Shown in pieces: positions 26,126 to 35,038 of a stretch of DNA of 64,000 nt (its first letter is position 1; each line of letters opens with the position of its first letter). Both the position numbers and the translations under genes were made by a program. Origin of the DNA: Halomonas sp. SpR1 (GTDB lineage: Bacteria > Pseudomonadota > Gammaproteobacteria > Pseudomonadales > Halomonadaceae); assembly GCF_031010175.1 (NCBI RefSeq), contig NZ_JAUAMB010000012.1:62001-126000 (forward strand). Direction: 5' to 3'. Below the pieces are notes generated by a model, which worked only from the letters and a program-made list of their open reading frames with translations, searched no databases and was not told the origin of the DNA.

Positions 26126-27334
26126 ATGATCAATAAGCGCGCATTAGCCACTGCTGTGGCGGCCTCAACCCTGGCAATGACCGGGTTCGCACAGGCAGAG
26201 GTCAAAGTTGGCTTCTTAGGCGGTTTTACTGGGGGAATTGAGAGTTTAACACCACCAATTTTTGAAGGGGCGCAACTGGCCGTTAAGCAGATCAACGAGC
26301 AGGGCGGGATTTTAGACGGCCAAACGCTGGTAATGCCGTCCGGTGATACCACTTGTTCCGATGCATCGGCTGCCTCGAACGCTGCCGACCGTATGGTGAA
26401 CTCTGAAAATGTCACGGCGATTGTTGGTGCGCTGTGTACCGGTGCGACCATTGCCGCGGCTAATAACGCCGCCATCCCCGGTGGCGTGTTGATGGTGTCG
26501 CCTGCTTCTACAGCACCTGCGGTATCGGAGCTGGACGATAATGATCTTGTCTTCCGTACCGTACCGTCAGACGCTTTCCAGGGTGAAATTCTTGCTAAGC
26601 TGCTGCTCGAAAAAGGCATTGATGCCGTAGCGGTGACCTACGTGAATAACGATTATGGTCAAGGCCTATCTGACGCCTTTAGCGCTGCCTTTGAGGCCGG
26701 TGGCGGCGAGATTACCGAAAACCTCGCCCATGAAGATAACCGTGCCGATTATCGCTCTGAGCTAGGCTCACTTTCAGTGAGTGGCGTTGATACCCTCGTC
26801 GTACTGGCCTACGCCGACACCTCGGGCCAGACCGTACTTCGTCAAGCCTATGAAAGCGGCATGTTTACCCAGTACGTAGGTGCTGACGGTATGGTCGGCG
26901 ACAGTCTGATCAACGCCATCGGTGCAGACGTACTGGATGGCATGATCGCCACGCGCCCCGGCAGCCCTGACCTGCCCGGTACCGATATCTTTATCGAAGC
27001 CGCCGAAGCTGCTGATCTAGACCCCAGCGCCGTCTTTGCTGCCCAGGCTTACGACGCTGCTTTCCTGATCGCGTTGGCGATTGAGCAGAACGGCAGCGCA
27101 GAGCGCGAAGGACTTTCCGAAGCTCTGCGCAGCGTTTCCAGCGCCCCCGGTGAAGTCATTCTGCCCGGCGAATGGGAGAAGGCGGTTGAGCTGATTGCCG
27201 CAGGTACCGAGATCAACTACGAAGGTGCTTCCGGCTCTCATGAGTTTGATGAAAATGGCGACGTGCCCGGCGTAGTGGTGGAAATGGCGGTAGAAGACGG
27301 CACCTTTACCAGCAAAGGCCAGGTTGATCTTTAA
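26126..27334 (+). CDS. livJ: Periplasmic substrate-binding protein of a branched-chain amino-acid-type ABC transporter
   Basis: A 402-residue type I periplasmic binding protein. The signal peptide spans residues 1 to about 24 (MINKRALATAVAASTLAM...AQA), and the mature part starts EVKVGFLGGFTGG. Ligand-site segments such as GALCTGATIAAANNAAIPGGVLMVSPAS and YVNNDYGQGLSDAF match LivJ/HAAT-family proteins. It is rich in Asp and Glu, as halophile periplasmic proteins tend to be. The long upstream open frame has no ribosome site and is rejected; GGGAG precedes ATG 26126. Its permease and ATPase partners are probably livGFHM at 29.4-33.3 kb on the other strand. The true ligand may not be leucine. 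Confidence 0.88.
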   Translation: MINKRALATAVAASTLAMTGFAQAEVKVGFLGGFTGGIESLTPPIFEGAQLAVKQINEQGGILDGQTLVMPSGDTTCSDASAASNAADRMVNSENVTAIVGALCTGATIAAANNAAIPGGVLMVSPASTAPAVSELDDNDLVFRTVPSDAFQGEILAKLLLEKGIDAVAVTYVNNDYGQGLSDAFSAAFEAGGGEITENLAHEDNRADYRSELGSLSVSGVDTLVVLAYADTSGQTVLRQAYESGMFTQYVGADGMVGDSLINAIGADVLDGMIATRPGSPDLPGTDIFIEAAEAADLDPSAVFAAQAYDAAFLIALAIEQNGSAEREGLSEALRSVSSAPGEVILPGEWEKAVELIAAGTEINYEGASGSHEFDENGDVPGVVVEMAVEDGTFTSKGQVDL

Positions 27335-27353
27335 TTCTCAGCCTTAGCGTTAG

Positions 27354-27386
27354 AAATGCCTGGCTTATTAAGTCGGGCATTTTTTA
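27354..27386 (+). terminator. Terminator after livJ
   Basis: Stem AAATGCC (27354-27360) / GGCATTT (27376-27382) with a 15-base loop, followed by a run of T. It lies 20 bases after the livJ stop. Confidence 0.8.
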
Positions 27387-27451
27387 TTTGGCATGACCAA
27401 CCATTGTGGTCGTTGATCGCTTAAATAGCCGACATACAGGCAACTCAGCCA

Positions 27452-27467
27452 GCGCCATGTCTGGCGC
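27452..27467. other. Small hairpin in the livJ-dhaKL gap
   Basis: GCGCCA/TGGCGC with a 4-base loop, next to the leftward terminator at 27471-27495. No T-run follows on the plus strand. Role unknown. Confidence 0.4.
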
Positions 27468-27470
27468 AGC

Positions 27471-27495
27471 AAAAAAAGCTCGCCAGCAGGCGAGC
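27471..27495 (-). terminator. Orphan leftward terminator
   Basis: GCTCGCC (27478-27484) / GGCGAGC (27489-27495) with loop AGCA. On the minus strand it is followed by seven T. The nearest leftward gene is livM, 1.9 kb away beyond the oppositely oriented kinase gene. Confidence 0.75.
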
Positions 27496-27619
27496 CCAAT
27501 GACGTCAGCAACTACTTTTACTGGATGGGGATTTCACGTCGAGTCCTCAGAGCGCCAACCGTATGGTGTCTGGTAGGGGCGGGGGTAAGGCTGTACGAAC
27601 AAGGAGAGGTGACGAGATC

Positions 27620-29251
27620 ATGACGCACTTTATCAATAGCAAAGAAGACGCCGTCACCGACGCGATCGACGGCCTTATCAGGGCGTCCGATGGCCAGTTG
27701 GCACGCCTGGATGGTTATCCCCATATTCGCGTGGTGGTGCGATCCGACTGGGATAAGTCCCGAGTGGCGTTGGTTTCCGGCGGCGGCTCTGGTCACGAAC
27801 CGGCCCACGCAGGCTTCGTCGGCAAGGGCATGCTAACCGCGGCTGTCTGCGGTGACGTCTTCGCCTCACCCTCGGTCGATGCGGTTCTGGCCGCAATACT
27901 GGCGGTTACCGGGCCGGCGGGCTGCTTGCTGATCGTCAAGAATTACACCGGTGACCGCCTCAATTTCGGGCTGGCCGCCGAGCGTGCCCGTGCCTTAGGG
28001 CACAAGGTGAGCATGGTGGTCGTCGACGACGACATTGCCTTGCCTGACCTCTCGCAGGCACGGGGTGTGGCGGGCACACTCTTTGTTCATAAGATAGCCG
28101 GGGCACTGGCCGAACAGGGTGCCGAGCTTGAAACCCTGACCAAAGCCGCTGAGCGGGTGATCGCAAACACCCACAGCATCGGCATGTCACTGGATACCTG
28201 CAGCGTGCCCGGCTCGCCTAAAGAGCAGCGCATTCCCCCGGGGATGGCAGAGCTGGGGCTTGGCATCCATGGCGAGGCAGGTGTAGAGCAGATTGCTTAC
28301 GACAGCGCCAAAAACGCCATTGCCGCCGTCGCCGCAAAGCTGGCCACCGTCATGGATAAACAGCCCCATGCTGTCCTGCTGAACAACCTCGGCGGCGCGT
28401 CGGCACTGGAAATGGCGGTACTCGCCAACGAGCTTCTAACGTCTTCTATTGCCAGCAGCCTGAAACTCATCGTCGGGCCAGCGCCCATGATGACGTCGCT
28501 GGACATGCAGGGGTTTTCTGTATCGGTGTATCCGGTCAACCAGGATGATGTGGCCCTACTAACCGCCGCCTGTGGCCCCACGGCCTGGCCTGGCTGCAAG
28601 AGTATCCAGCCAATCACCATACAAGAGCTTCCCGATGGTTTGCTGCCTATTCAACCTATCCCGTCCTGGCATGATCAGACCGCCAACTTGCTGACGAGGT
28701 GGTGTCAGGTGCTGATCGATTCCGAAGCGGATCTGAATGCGCTGGATGCCAAGTCCGGTGACGGTGATACTGGCTCAACCCTCGCTGGAGCCGCCAGAGC
28801 CTTGTTAAACGCGCTGGATAGAATGCCCCTGGCCGATCACCCCCAGCTTTATCGCGCCATAGGACAGGTACTTAGCCAGGCCATGGGTGGCTCCTCTGGG
28901 GTGTTGCTGGCTATTTTCTTCTCCGCGGCAGGAGATGCTGCGTCCAGTGGACTACCCAGGGTCGCTGCACTGAAGGAGGGGCTCAATCGGATGCAGCAAA
29001 TTGGGGGCGCAAAGTTAGGCGACAGAACCATGGTGGATGCCCTCAAACCCGCCTTAGATGCCCTCGACGATAGCATTGCCTCCGCCGCCAGAGCGGCGCG
29101 AAAAGGGGCACTTCATACCGCTACCATTGTAAAGGCAAACGCGGGGCGCGCCGCCTATATCAATGCCGAACAGCTCCGGGGGCATATTGATCCCGGAGCT
29201 GAAGCAGTGGCGCGATTGTTTGAAGAGCTGGAAGTGCAATCAGCGAAGTAG
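27620..29251 (+). CDS. dhaKL: Fused DhaK-DhaL dihydroxyacetone kinase family protein (ATP type)
   Basis: A 543-residue one-polypeptide kinase. Residues 1 to about 330 are DhaK-like: GGGSGHEPAHAGFVGKGMLTAAVCGDVFASP near the start, and GLGIHGEAGVEQ with the His that binds the ketone substrate covalently. Residues about 345-543 are DhaL-like, with DAKSGDGDTGSTLAGA (Asp residues that hold Mg-ATP) and MGGSSGVLLAIFFSAAG. It should phosphorylate dihydroxyacetone or a related ketose such as erythrulose using ATP, not PEP; no PTS partner (DhaM) is nearby. ATG 27620 has a strong AAGGAGAGG box. It stands alone between the halves of the liv system. Confidence 0.9.
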   Translation: MTHFINSKEDAVTDAIDGLIRASDGQLARLDGYPHIRVVVRSDWDKSRVALVSGGGSGHEPAHAGFVGKGMLTAAVCGDVFASPSVDAVLAAILAVTGPAGCLLIVKNYTGDRLNFGLAAERARALGHKVSMVVVDDDIALPDLSQARGVAGTLFVHKIAGALAEQGAELETLTKAAERVIANTHSIGMSLDTCSVPGSPKEQRIPPGMAELGLGIHGEAGVEQIAYDSAKNAIAAVAAKLATVMDKQPHAVLLNNLGGASALEMAVLANELLTSSIASSLKLIVGPAPMMTSLDMQGFSVSVYPVNQDDVALLTAACGPTAWPGCKSIQPITIQELPDGLLPIQPIPSWHDQTANLLTRWCQVLIDSEADLNALDAKSGDGDTGSTLAGAARALLNALDRMPLADHPQLYRAIGQVLSQAMGGSSGVLLAIFFSAAGDAASSGLPRVAALKEGLNRMQQIGGAKLGDRTMVDALKPALDALDDSIASAARAARKGALHTATIVKANAGRAAYINAEQLRGHIDPGAEAVARLFEELEVQSAK

Positions 29252-29364
29252 TGTGATCGTGAGCATCATTATCGCACCAGATTTGGCGCCCGCCGCTGCG
29301 TGTAGTTCGCAGCCAACGCCGCTACCTGCCGGGCTTAGCTTGTCAGTCATACCAATCTGCCCCC

Positions 29365-30690
29365 TTAGCTGTGGCTTTTGATCTTCTCGGGTAGCAGTCC
29401 TTTGGGGGCAAAGCGCAGTACCATGGTGATCAGCACGCCAATGACCAGCACCCGTGCCTGCAGGGCGCGGCTATCCATATTACTAGGCGCATCCCAACCG
29501 AAAGCGCCTTCGCCAAAGGCCACGGCTAATTGCATCAAAAATAGCGCCAGCGGCTCGGACATAATCCAGATGATATATACCGCCACGGCGCCGAAAATGG
29601 TGCCCAGGTTGTTGCCCGGCCCGCCGAGAATCACCATCACCAGCACCAGGAAGGTATGGTTGAGCGGCAGGTAGCCCTGAGGATCAAACAGGCTGTTGAA
29701 GGTGCCCAGTATGCCACCGCCCAAGCCCATCAAAATGCAGCCGAGTACGAAGATCTCCAGGCGCCGTTTGTTGATGTCTTTACCCATCGCGGCCGCAGAC
29801 ACTTCGTTATCACGAATCGCCCGAATCATCCGTCCCCAGGGGGCGTTGTAGGCGCGATTGAGCAGAAAGAAGATCACGGCAATGATCACCGCGGTAAACG
29901 AAAGGTAGATGGCTCGGGAGAGGGTGAAGCCCAGTTCGGCAGGCCCCGGTGTTGGCCAGGGTAATGGGGAAACCGTGGCGGTGCCGCGGGTCAGCCAGTC
30001 AGAGTTCTTTAAAAATGCCTTGATGATTTCAGCGATGCCCAGGGTGGCAATGGCCAGGTAGTCGCTGCGTAAGCCTAGGCAGATATGGCCAATAAAGTAG
30101 CCAACGCCACCGGCAAGGGCACCACCCACAATCCAACCGGTCCAGGCGGGTAGCCCAAAGCCACCGACAAAGCCAGCCCGGGATTGGATTTCACTGGTCA
30201 CTTCACGCAGCAAACTGATCACTACCAAATAGAGCACCACAGCCAGTATCACGGCGATAAGCGTACGCAGTTTCTTGGGCACACCCAGGCGATCCAGTTT
30301 GCTGGCGCCCACGACCAACAGCGTCGCTGCCACGCCGTAGAGTAAAACGCGGCCCAGTTCGCCGGGCAGTTCGGTTCCCCAGAAGGCGTCGTTGACCGGT
30401 ACGCTAAACAGCATCGCAGAGAAACCACCTAAGGCGACAAAGCCCATTACCCCGGCGTTGAACTGCCCCGCGTAGCCCCACTGGATCGTTAAGCCCAGAG
30501 CAAGAATGGCGTAGCAGGCGGCTTCGACCAGCATGCGTGTGCTGTAGGCGGCGCCCATGATGGCATAGACCGCCAAAATCGCCACCAGCAGCACACCAAA
30601 CAGGATGAGCTCGCGTAGCGGGAAGCGACGGGTAGGCGTGGCGTCTTCAGGGGTGTAGGCAGGGTTGCGGGTATTTTCTGAGTTGCTCAT
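29365..30690 (-). CDS. livM: Branched-chain amino-acid-type ABC permease LivM
   Basis: A 441-residue inner-membrane permease with eight to ten membrane segments. It has an N-terminal soluble leader of about 28 residues. ALGLTIQWGYAGQFNAGVMGFVALGGF and LRSDYLAIATLGIAEIIKAFLKNSDWLTRGT are typical of LivM. MIRAIRDNEVSAAAMGKDINKRRLEIFVLG, in the cytoplasmic loop, is the EAA-like ATPase contact. Start overlaps the livH stop (TAATG). No hairpin terminator lies in the 113 bases after its stop. Confidence 0.94.
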   Translation of the reverse strand: MSNSENTRNPAYTPEDATPTRRFPLRELILFGVLLVAILAVYAIMGAAYSTRMLVEAACYAILALGLTIQWGYAGQFNAGVMGFVALGGFSAMLFSVPVNDAFWGTELPGELGRVLLYGVAATLLVVGASKLDRLGVPKKLRTLIAVILAVVLYLVVISLLREVTSEIQSRAGFVGGFGLPAWTGWIVGGALAGGVGYFIGHICLGLRSDYLAIATLGIAEIIKAFLKNSDWLTRGTATVSPLPWPTPGPAELGFTLSRAIYLSFTAVIIAVIFFLLNRAYNAPWGRMIRAIRDNEVSAAAMGKDINKRRLEIFVLGCILMGLGGGILGTFNSLFDPQGYLPLNHTFLVLVMVILGGPGNNLGTIFGAVAVYIIWIMSEPLALFLMQLAVAFGEGAFGWDAPSNMDSRALQARVLVIGVLITMVLRFAPKGLLPEKIKSHS

Positions 30691-31694
30691 TAGATCACCT
30701 TGCCCTTAAAGAGTCCGGTGGGGCGCCACACCAGAATGGCCACCAGAATGAAAAACGGCACCACAATTTTGTACTCGGTGCCCACGAAGGCCAGGTTTGA
30801 AGGGAGTTCAAGCCAAGTGGGCAGGCTGTCGCGGAAGGGGCGCAATAGCACGTTCCAGTTGAACACCGCCAGTGTCTCGGCAAAGCCAACCACAAAACCA
30901 CCGACAATGGCCCCGTAAGGGTGGCCAACGCCGCCGACAATGGCGGCAGCGAAGATAGGCAACAGCAAGAAGAAGCTTAAGTCGGGTTTGAAAGTGACAT
31001 CCAGGGAGAGCAGTGTGCCAGCAATGGCGGCCAACGCCCCGGCAATTATCCAGGTGACCGCCACAATGGTATTGGTATTGATCCCCGAAGCCTGGGCAAG
31101 CTCAGGATTATCCGACATGGCGCGCATCGCCTTGCCTAACCGTGAACGGTTAAGGAAAAGGTGCAGCGCCACCACGGCGACGATGGTGATCACAAACAGG
31201 TAGATTTGCGGTTCGGTCACCACGATAGGTGCCCGGACGCCCTCAAAGGGCAGCGCCATGCGAAAAATCTCTTTGCGGTCATCCACGTAGAGGCTCTGAC
31301 CGCCGGTGCCGGAAAACAGCCGGATCAGCCCCTGAAGGATCAAGGTGACACCCAGCGAACCAATCACCAACACGATGGGTTTTACTCCATGAGCGCGTAG
31401 CGGCTTATAGAAGGTTTTGTCGATCCCCACCGCCAAGGCGGCGGTGAGCAGCATCGCCAGCGGCAGCATTAAAACCGCCGTTGGCACGCCAATGCTGGCG
31501 CCTGCTGCCGGGAACAGCGTGGTCAGCAGCAGCACCATAAAGGCGCCGAAGGTCATCATGTCGGCATGGGCGAAGTGGGCAAAGCGCATAATGCTGAAAA
31601 TCAGCGTTACTCCGATTGCCCCGATGGCATAAATAGAGCCGCTTACACTGCCCGAAATCACCACATTATTGATGAAAAAAACCAGTTCGTTCAC
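30690..31694 (-). CDS. livH: Branched-chain amino-acid-type ABC permease LivH
   Basis: A 334-residue permease with about eight membrane segments. Family blocks include SGSIYAIGAIGVTLIFSIMRFAHFAHADMMTFGAF and KAMRAMSDNPELAQASGINTNTIVAVTW, the cytoplasmic loop that contacts the ATPases. A GTG start at 31694 is chosen because AGGGAG precedes it and livF ends 16 bases upstream; the longer open frame runs into livF and is rejected. Heterodimer partner is LivM. Confidence 0.93.
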   Translation of the reverse strand: MNELVFFINNVVISGSVSGSIYAIGAIGVTLIFSIMRFAHFAHADMMTFGAFMVLLLTTLFPAAGASIGVPTAVLMLPLAMLLTAALAVGIDKTFYKPLRAHGVKPIVLVIGSLGVTLILQGLIRLFSGTGGQSLYVDDRKEIFRMALPFEGVRAPIVVTEPQIYLFVITIVAVVALHLFLNRSRLGKAMRAMSDNPELAQASGINTNTIVAVTWIIAGALAAIAGTLLSLDVTFKPDLSFFLLLPIFAAAIVGGVGHPYGAIVGGFVVGFAETLAVFNWNVLLRPFRDSLPTWLELPSNLAFVGTEYKIVVPFFILVAILVWRPTGLFKGKVI

Positions 31695-31710
31695 GTCTAT
31701 CTCCCTGGGG

Positions 31711-32415
31711 CTAGCCGCCCAAAAAGCTTTTGGCGACATCGGGGTCAGCAAGTAATGCCGCCCCTGTGTCGGTAAAGCGGTTTTGGCCAGCGGCCAGCAC
31801 AAAGCCTTTATCGGCGATCGCGAGTGCCTGTTTGGCGTTCTGTTCCACCATCAAAATACCCACGCCAGCGGCGTTGATCTGTTTGACGCGGTCAAAGATT
31901 TCATTCATGTACAGCGGAGAAAGCCCCGCAGTGGGCTCATCGAGCAGTAGCAGGCTTGGCTCGGCCATCAAGGCGCGCCCCATGGCGACCATCTGGCGCT
32001 GCCCGCCGGAAAGCTCACCAGCGGGCTGGCGGCGCTTCTCATACAGCGGTGGAAAAAACTCATACACCTGAGCGAGCATGCGCTTAACGTTCTGCGGCTT
32101 TAAAAAGGCGCCCATCTCCAGGTTCTCTTGCACCGAAAGGCTGGGGAAAACGTTCTTTTCCTGGGGCACAAAGCCCATGCCCCGCTGTACCAGCTGGTTA
32201 GGGGGTAAGTTTTGGATCGGCTGACCGTTAAGCAGTATCTCGCCCTGATTGACGTGCAGCAGGCCAAAGACCGCTTTCAGCATGGTGGATTTGCCCGCCC
32301 CGTTAGGGCCGACGATCACGCCGACTTCATCGGCTTCCAGCGTCATGTTCACCCCGTTAAGGATATTCATGCCGCCATAGCCGCCGTGCACATCCCGTGC
32401 GTCGATTAATGGCAT
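31711..32415 (-). CDS. livF: ABC transporter ATPase LivF
   Basis: A 234-residue nucleotide-binding subunit. Walker A GPNGAGKST (about 37-45), a Q-loop region, ABC signature LSGGQRQMVAMGRAL (about 134-148), Walker B LLLLDEP and the switch region EQN (normally His follows; LivF proteins commonly have QN) are all visible. It works with LivG to energise LivHM. The ATG at 32415 follows a 74-base gap after livG, which may hold a separate ribosome site but no clear promoter. Confidence 0.94.
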   Translation of the reverse strand: MPLIDARDVHGGYGGMNILNGVNMTLEADEVGVIVGPNGAGKSTMLKAVFGLLHVNQGEILLNGQPIQNLPPNQLVQRGMGFVPQEKNVFPSLSVQENLEMGAFLKPQNVKRMLAQVYEFFPPLYEKRRQPAGELSGGQRQMVAMGRALMAEPSLLLLDEPTAGLSPLYMNEIFDRVKQINAAGVGILMVEQNAKQALAIADKGFVLAAGQNRFTDTGAALLADPDVAKSFLGG

Positions 32416-32489
32416 ATGAAAGTATTCCAGCAGGGTCGCGTTGCAGCGACATCATTATAGTAATTGGCTAATGGGTGAAAACGTCACAC

Positions 32490-33260
32490 TTAAGCGGCAT
32501 CGTTACCAAAGTAGGCCTCGATGACCTCAGGATTGTTTTGGATATCGTTAATATGCCCTTCCACCATAACGCTGCCCTGGGCCAGCACAATGACCGGGTC
32601 GCAGAGGCGAGCGATCATCTCCATATCGTGCTCAATGACCAGGAAGGTGTAGCCCATCTCGCGGTTGAGGCGCTCAATATTGCCGATCAAGTCACCTAGT
32701 AGAGTGCGGTTAACCCCGGCGGCTATCTCATCAAGAAGCACTACCTTGGCGTCGGTCATCATGGTACGGCCAAGTTCCAGCAGTTTCTTTTGCCCCCCAG
32801 ACAAATTGCCTGCCAGCTCGTTGCGCACATGGTGCAGGCCGACAAAGTCGATCACCTCCAGGGCGCGGCGGCGCACCTCGGCCTCTTCCCGCTGCACCTT
32901 GCCGGGCTTTAACCAGGCGCTGAAAAGGTCTTCACCGGCTTGCTTGGGCGGCACCATCATCAGATTTTCCAATGCGCTCATCTGGCTGAACTCGTGGGCG
33001 ATCTGAAAGGTGCGCAGTAACCCGCGATGAAAGCGCTGGTCGGCGCTGAGCGAGGTAATGTCTTCACCATCGAGCAGAACGCGACCGCTATCCGGGGCTA
33101 AAGCGCCGGCAATCAGATTGAAAAGAGTGGATTTGCCCGCACCGTTGGGCCCTATCATGCCGGTAATGGAGCCTTTCTCCACTTGAATGGAGCAGTCGTT
33201 AATCACCTTTAGGCCGCCGAACGCTTTGTTGACTCGTTGTACATCAATAAGAGGGGTCAT
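32490..33260 (-). CDS. livG: ABC transporter ATPase LivG
   Basis: A 256-residue nucleotide-binding subunit with Walker A GPNGAGKST (about 37-45), ABC signature LSGGQKKLLELGRTMM (about 153-168), Walker B VVLLDEI and the His switch (LVIEHDME). It has the C-terminal BCA-type tail (QGSVMVEGHINDIQNNPEVIEAYFG). It is the first gene of livGFHM and its ATG follows GGAGACACC. Only about 50 bases separate it from the NSS symporter stop upstream, so the operon may include that gene. Confidence 0.95.
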   Translation of the reverse strand: MTPLIDVQRVNKAFGGLKVINDCSIQVEKGSITGMIGPNGAGKSTLFNLIAGALAPDSGRVLLDGEDITSLSADQRFHRGLLRTFQIAHEFSQMSALENLMMVPPKQAGEDLFSAWLKPGKVQREEAEVRRRALEVIDFVGLHHVRNELAGNLSGGQKKLLELGRTMMTDAKVVLLDEIAAGVNRTLLGDLIGNIERLNREMGYTFLVIEHDMEMIARLCDPVIVLAQGSVMVEGHINDIQNNPEVIEAYFGNDAA

Positions 33261-33309
33261 GGTGTCTCCACGCGATGCAGGCGGCTAAAAGCCGCCTGCG
33301 CACTGTTTA

Positions 33310-34755
33310 TTAAGTTGTTTGTCGTGGTTTTTTTAGCCACCGCTGGCTGGCTGCAAAGGCACCGATAATGAGCAGTGCGCCGAGGGTGGGAATAAGGTAG
33401 CCCTCCACCTGAGGAAGGGTGCGCAAAAACACAAAGGCTACGGCGGCAGGAGCCACAAAGCGTACTAGGAAACGCCAGATCTTAAACCAGGTGACACTGC
33501 TGCCCAGCTCTTTCATCACTTCGCTCTGGGTTAGCGCCCAGCCTGCGAATAGCGCTATTAGCAGGCCGCCCACCGGCATAAAGATATTGGTCAGGAGCTC
33601 GATAAAGTCGAAAGCCGTGCGCCCAAACAGGGTATGGAAAATCGTTCCTTCAGCCCAGATATTGAAGCTAACCACCGTCAGTAAACCCATTGCCCAGGCC
33701 GCGATCACCATGATCACGACTGCCTGGGGCCGGGTCATATCAAAGCGCTCGACCAGGAAAGCGGCAACCGGCTCAATCAGCGAAATGGAGGAGCTGATCG
33801 CGGCGCCGAGCACCAGGATAAAGAACACTCCGCCGACCAATGCGCCAAACGGCATCTCGGCAAATGCCAGCGGCAGGGTAACAAACATCAGGCCAGGCCC
33901 TTGTCCGGTTTCCAGCCCAGCACCAAACACCAGGGCAAAAATAGCCAGGCCCGCCACCATAGCGACGGCGGTATCGACGATGGCGACCGCAAAGGCGGTG
34001 CGGGTGAGCGACACATCGCTGGGCATATAGGCGCCGTAAGCCATAATCGCCCCCATACCCAGGCTAAGGGTGAAAAATGATTGACCCATGGCCTGCAGCC
34101 AGCCTTCGAGGCTGAGGTCGGCGATATTAAAGGTAAACAGGAAGCTGGCGGCGGCGCCTATATCGCCATTCATCACACCGTAGGCCAGTACGACCAGCAG
34201 GATCACAAACAGCGCGGGCATCATAATGCGCAGGCCCGACTCGATGCCTTTGTGAATACCCATGCCGACTATTAGCGCGGACGCGGCAATGAAAAGGGTG
34301 TGATAGAGCGTCATCAGAGCGGGGGATGCCAGCAGAGCGTCAAAGCCGGTGCTAATGGTCTGTGCATCGGCGCCCACCAGCGAGCCGGTCAGCATTAGCC
34401 AGGTGTAGTGAATCGCCCAACCGGCAATCACCGAGTAGAAGCTTAAAATCAAAAACGCCGAGGCAGCGCCCAGCCAGCCGATGGTTTCCCAGGCCCGTGA
34501 GGTGCCATGGGTTTTGGTTAGGTGGCGCATACCCATAATCGGGCTCTGGCGGCTGGTGCGCCCCAGCATGATCTCGGCAATCAGGATCGGGATGCCGACA
34601 GCAAAGATCGTCAGTGCGTAGACCAGTATAAAGGCACCACCGCCGTTTTCACCGGTGAGGTAGGGGAAGCGCCAAAGGTTACCCAAACCAACGGCGGAGC
34701 CAACCGCAGCGAGAAGAAAAGTGCCTTTATGCGTCCAGACGTTATGACCGCTCAT
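33310..34755 (-). CDS. Sodium-dependent transporter, NSS/SNF family
   Basis: A 481-residue sodium symporter of the LeuT fold. The N-terminus has the family hallmark WTHKGTFLLAAVGSAVGLGNLWRFPYLTGENGGGAF (TM1 with the sodium and substrate site). About eleven or twelve membrane segments follow, and GAIMAYGAYMP marks TM6. Substrates of bacterial members are amino acids or amines. It sits directly upstream of livGFHM on the same strand with a 49-base gap, so it may be co-transcribed with an amino-acid ABC system. The ribosome site is weak. Confidence 0.92.
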   Translation of the reverse strand: MSGHNVWTHKGTFLLAAVGSAVGLGNLWRFPYLTGENGGGAFILVYALTIFAVGIPILIAEIMLGRTSRQSPIMGMRHLTKTHGTSRAWETIGWLGAASAFLILSFYSVIAGWAIHYTWLMLTGSLVGADAQTISTGFDALLASPALMTLYHTLFIAASALIVGMGIHKGIESGLRIMMPALFVILLVVLAYGVMNGDIGAAASFLFTFNIADLSLEGWLQAMGQSFFTLSLGMGAIMAYGAYMPSDVSLTRTAFAVAIVDTAVAMVAGLAIFALVFGAGLETGQGPGLMFVTLPLAFAEMPFGALVGGVFFILVLGAAISSSISLIEPVAAFLVERFDMTRPQAVVIMVIAAWAMGLLTVVSFNIWAEGTIFHTLFGRTAFDFIELLTNIFMPVGGLLIALFAGWALTQSEVMKELGSSVTWFKIWRFLVRFVAPAAVAFVFLRTLPQVEGYLIPTLGALLIIGAFAASQRWLKKPRQTT

Positions 34756-34988
34756 GGGTAAGAGTGTCCGTAGTTGGGCGTCAGAATGGGGTGGTATCCA
34801 AACACCTGTATGAATATAGCGATGTCAGCGTGCCTTGGACGCGCTGAAGTTAGCGTTACTGTGCGATAGAACGCGACTCCTTTCCAGCGTATTAGCGTTT
34901 AGGCTGCGTTTAGGGAGCTATCTTGGCAAAGATCATGGCAAGGAGATGAACGCAGAAGGCTGCTGTTAGCGCAGAAACGGGAGGGCAT
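34756..34988. other. Intergenic region upstream of the NSS symporter
   Basis: About 230 bp holding the presumed leftward promoter of the NSS-liv genes. I see only a weak 11-bp direct repeat (GCGTTTAGGCT / GCGTTTAGGGA) and no clear promoter or operator. Confidence 0.4.
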
Positions 34989-35015
34989 AAAAAAACCCGC
35001 TTGCGCGGGTTTTTT
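34989..35015. terminator. Terminator of typA (bidirectional)
   Basis: ACCCGC/GCGGGT stem with TTGC loop, flanked by an A-run on the left and a T-run on the right. It ends the leftward typA transcript 24 bases after its stop. Confidence 0.9.
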
Positions 35016-35038
35016 AACAGCTAACTGCCAGGAGCGGG

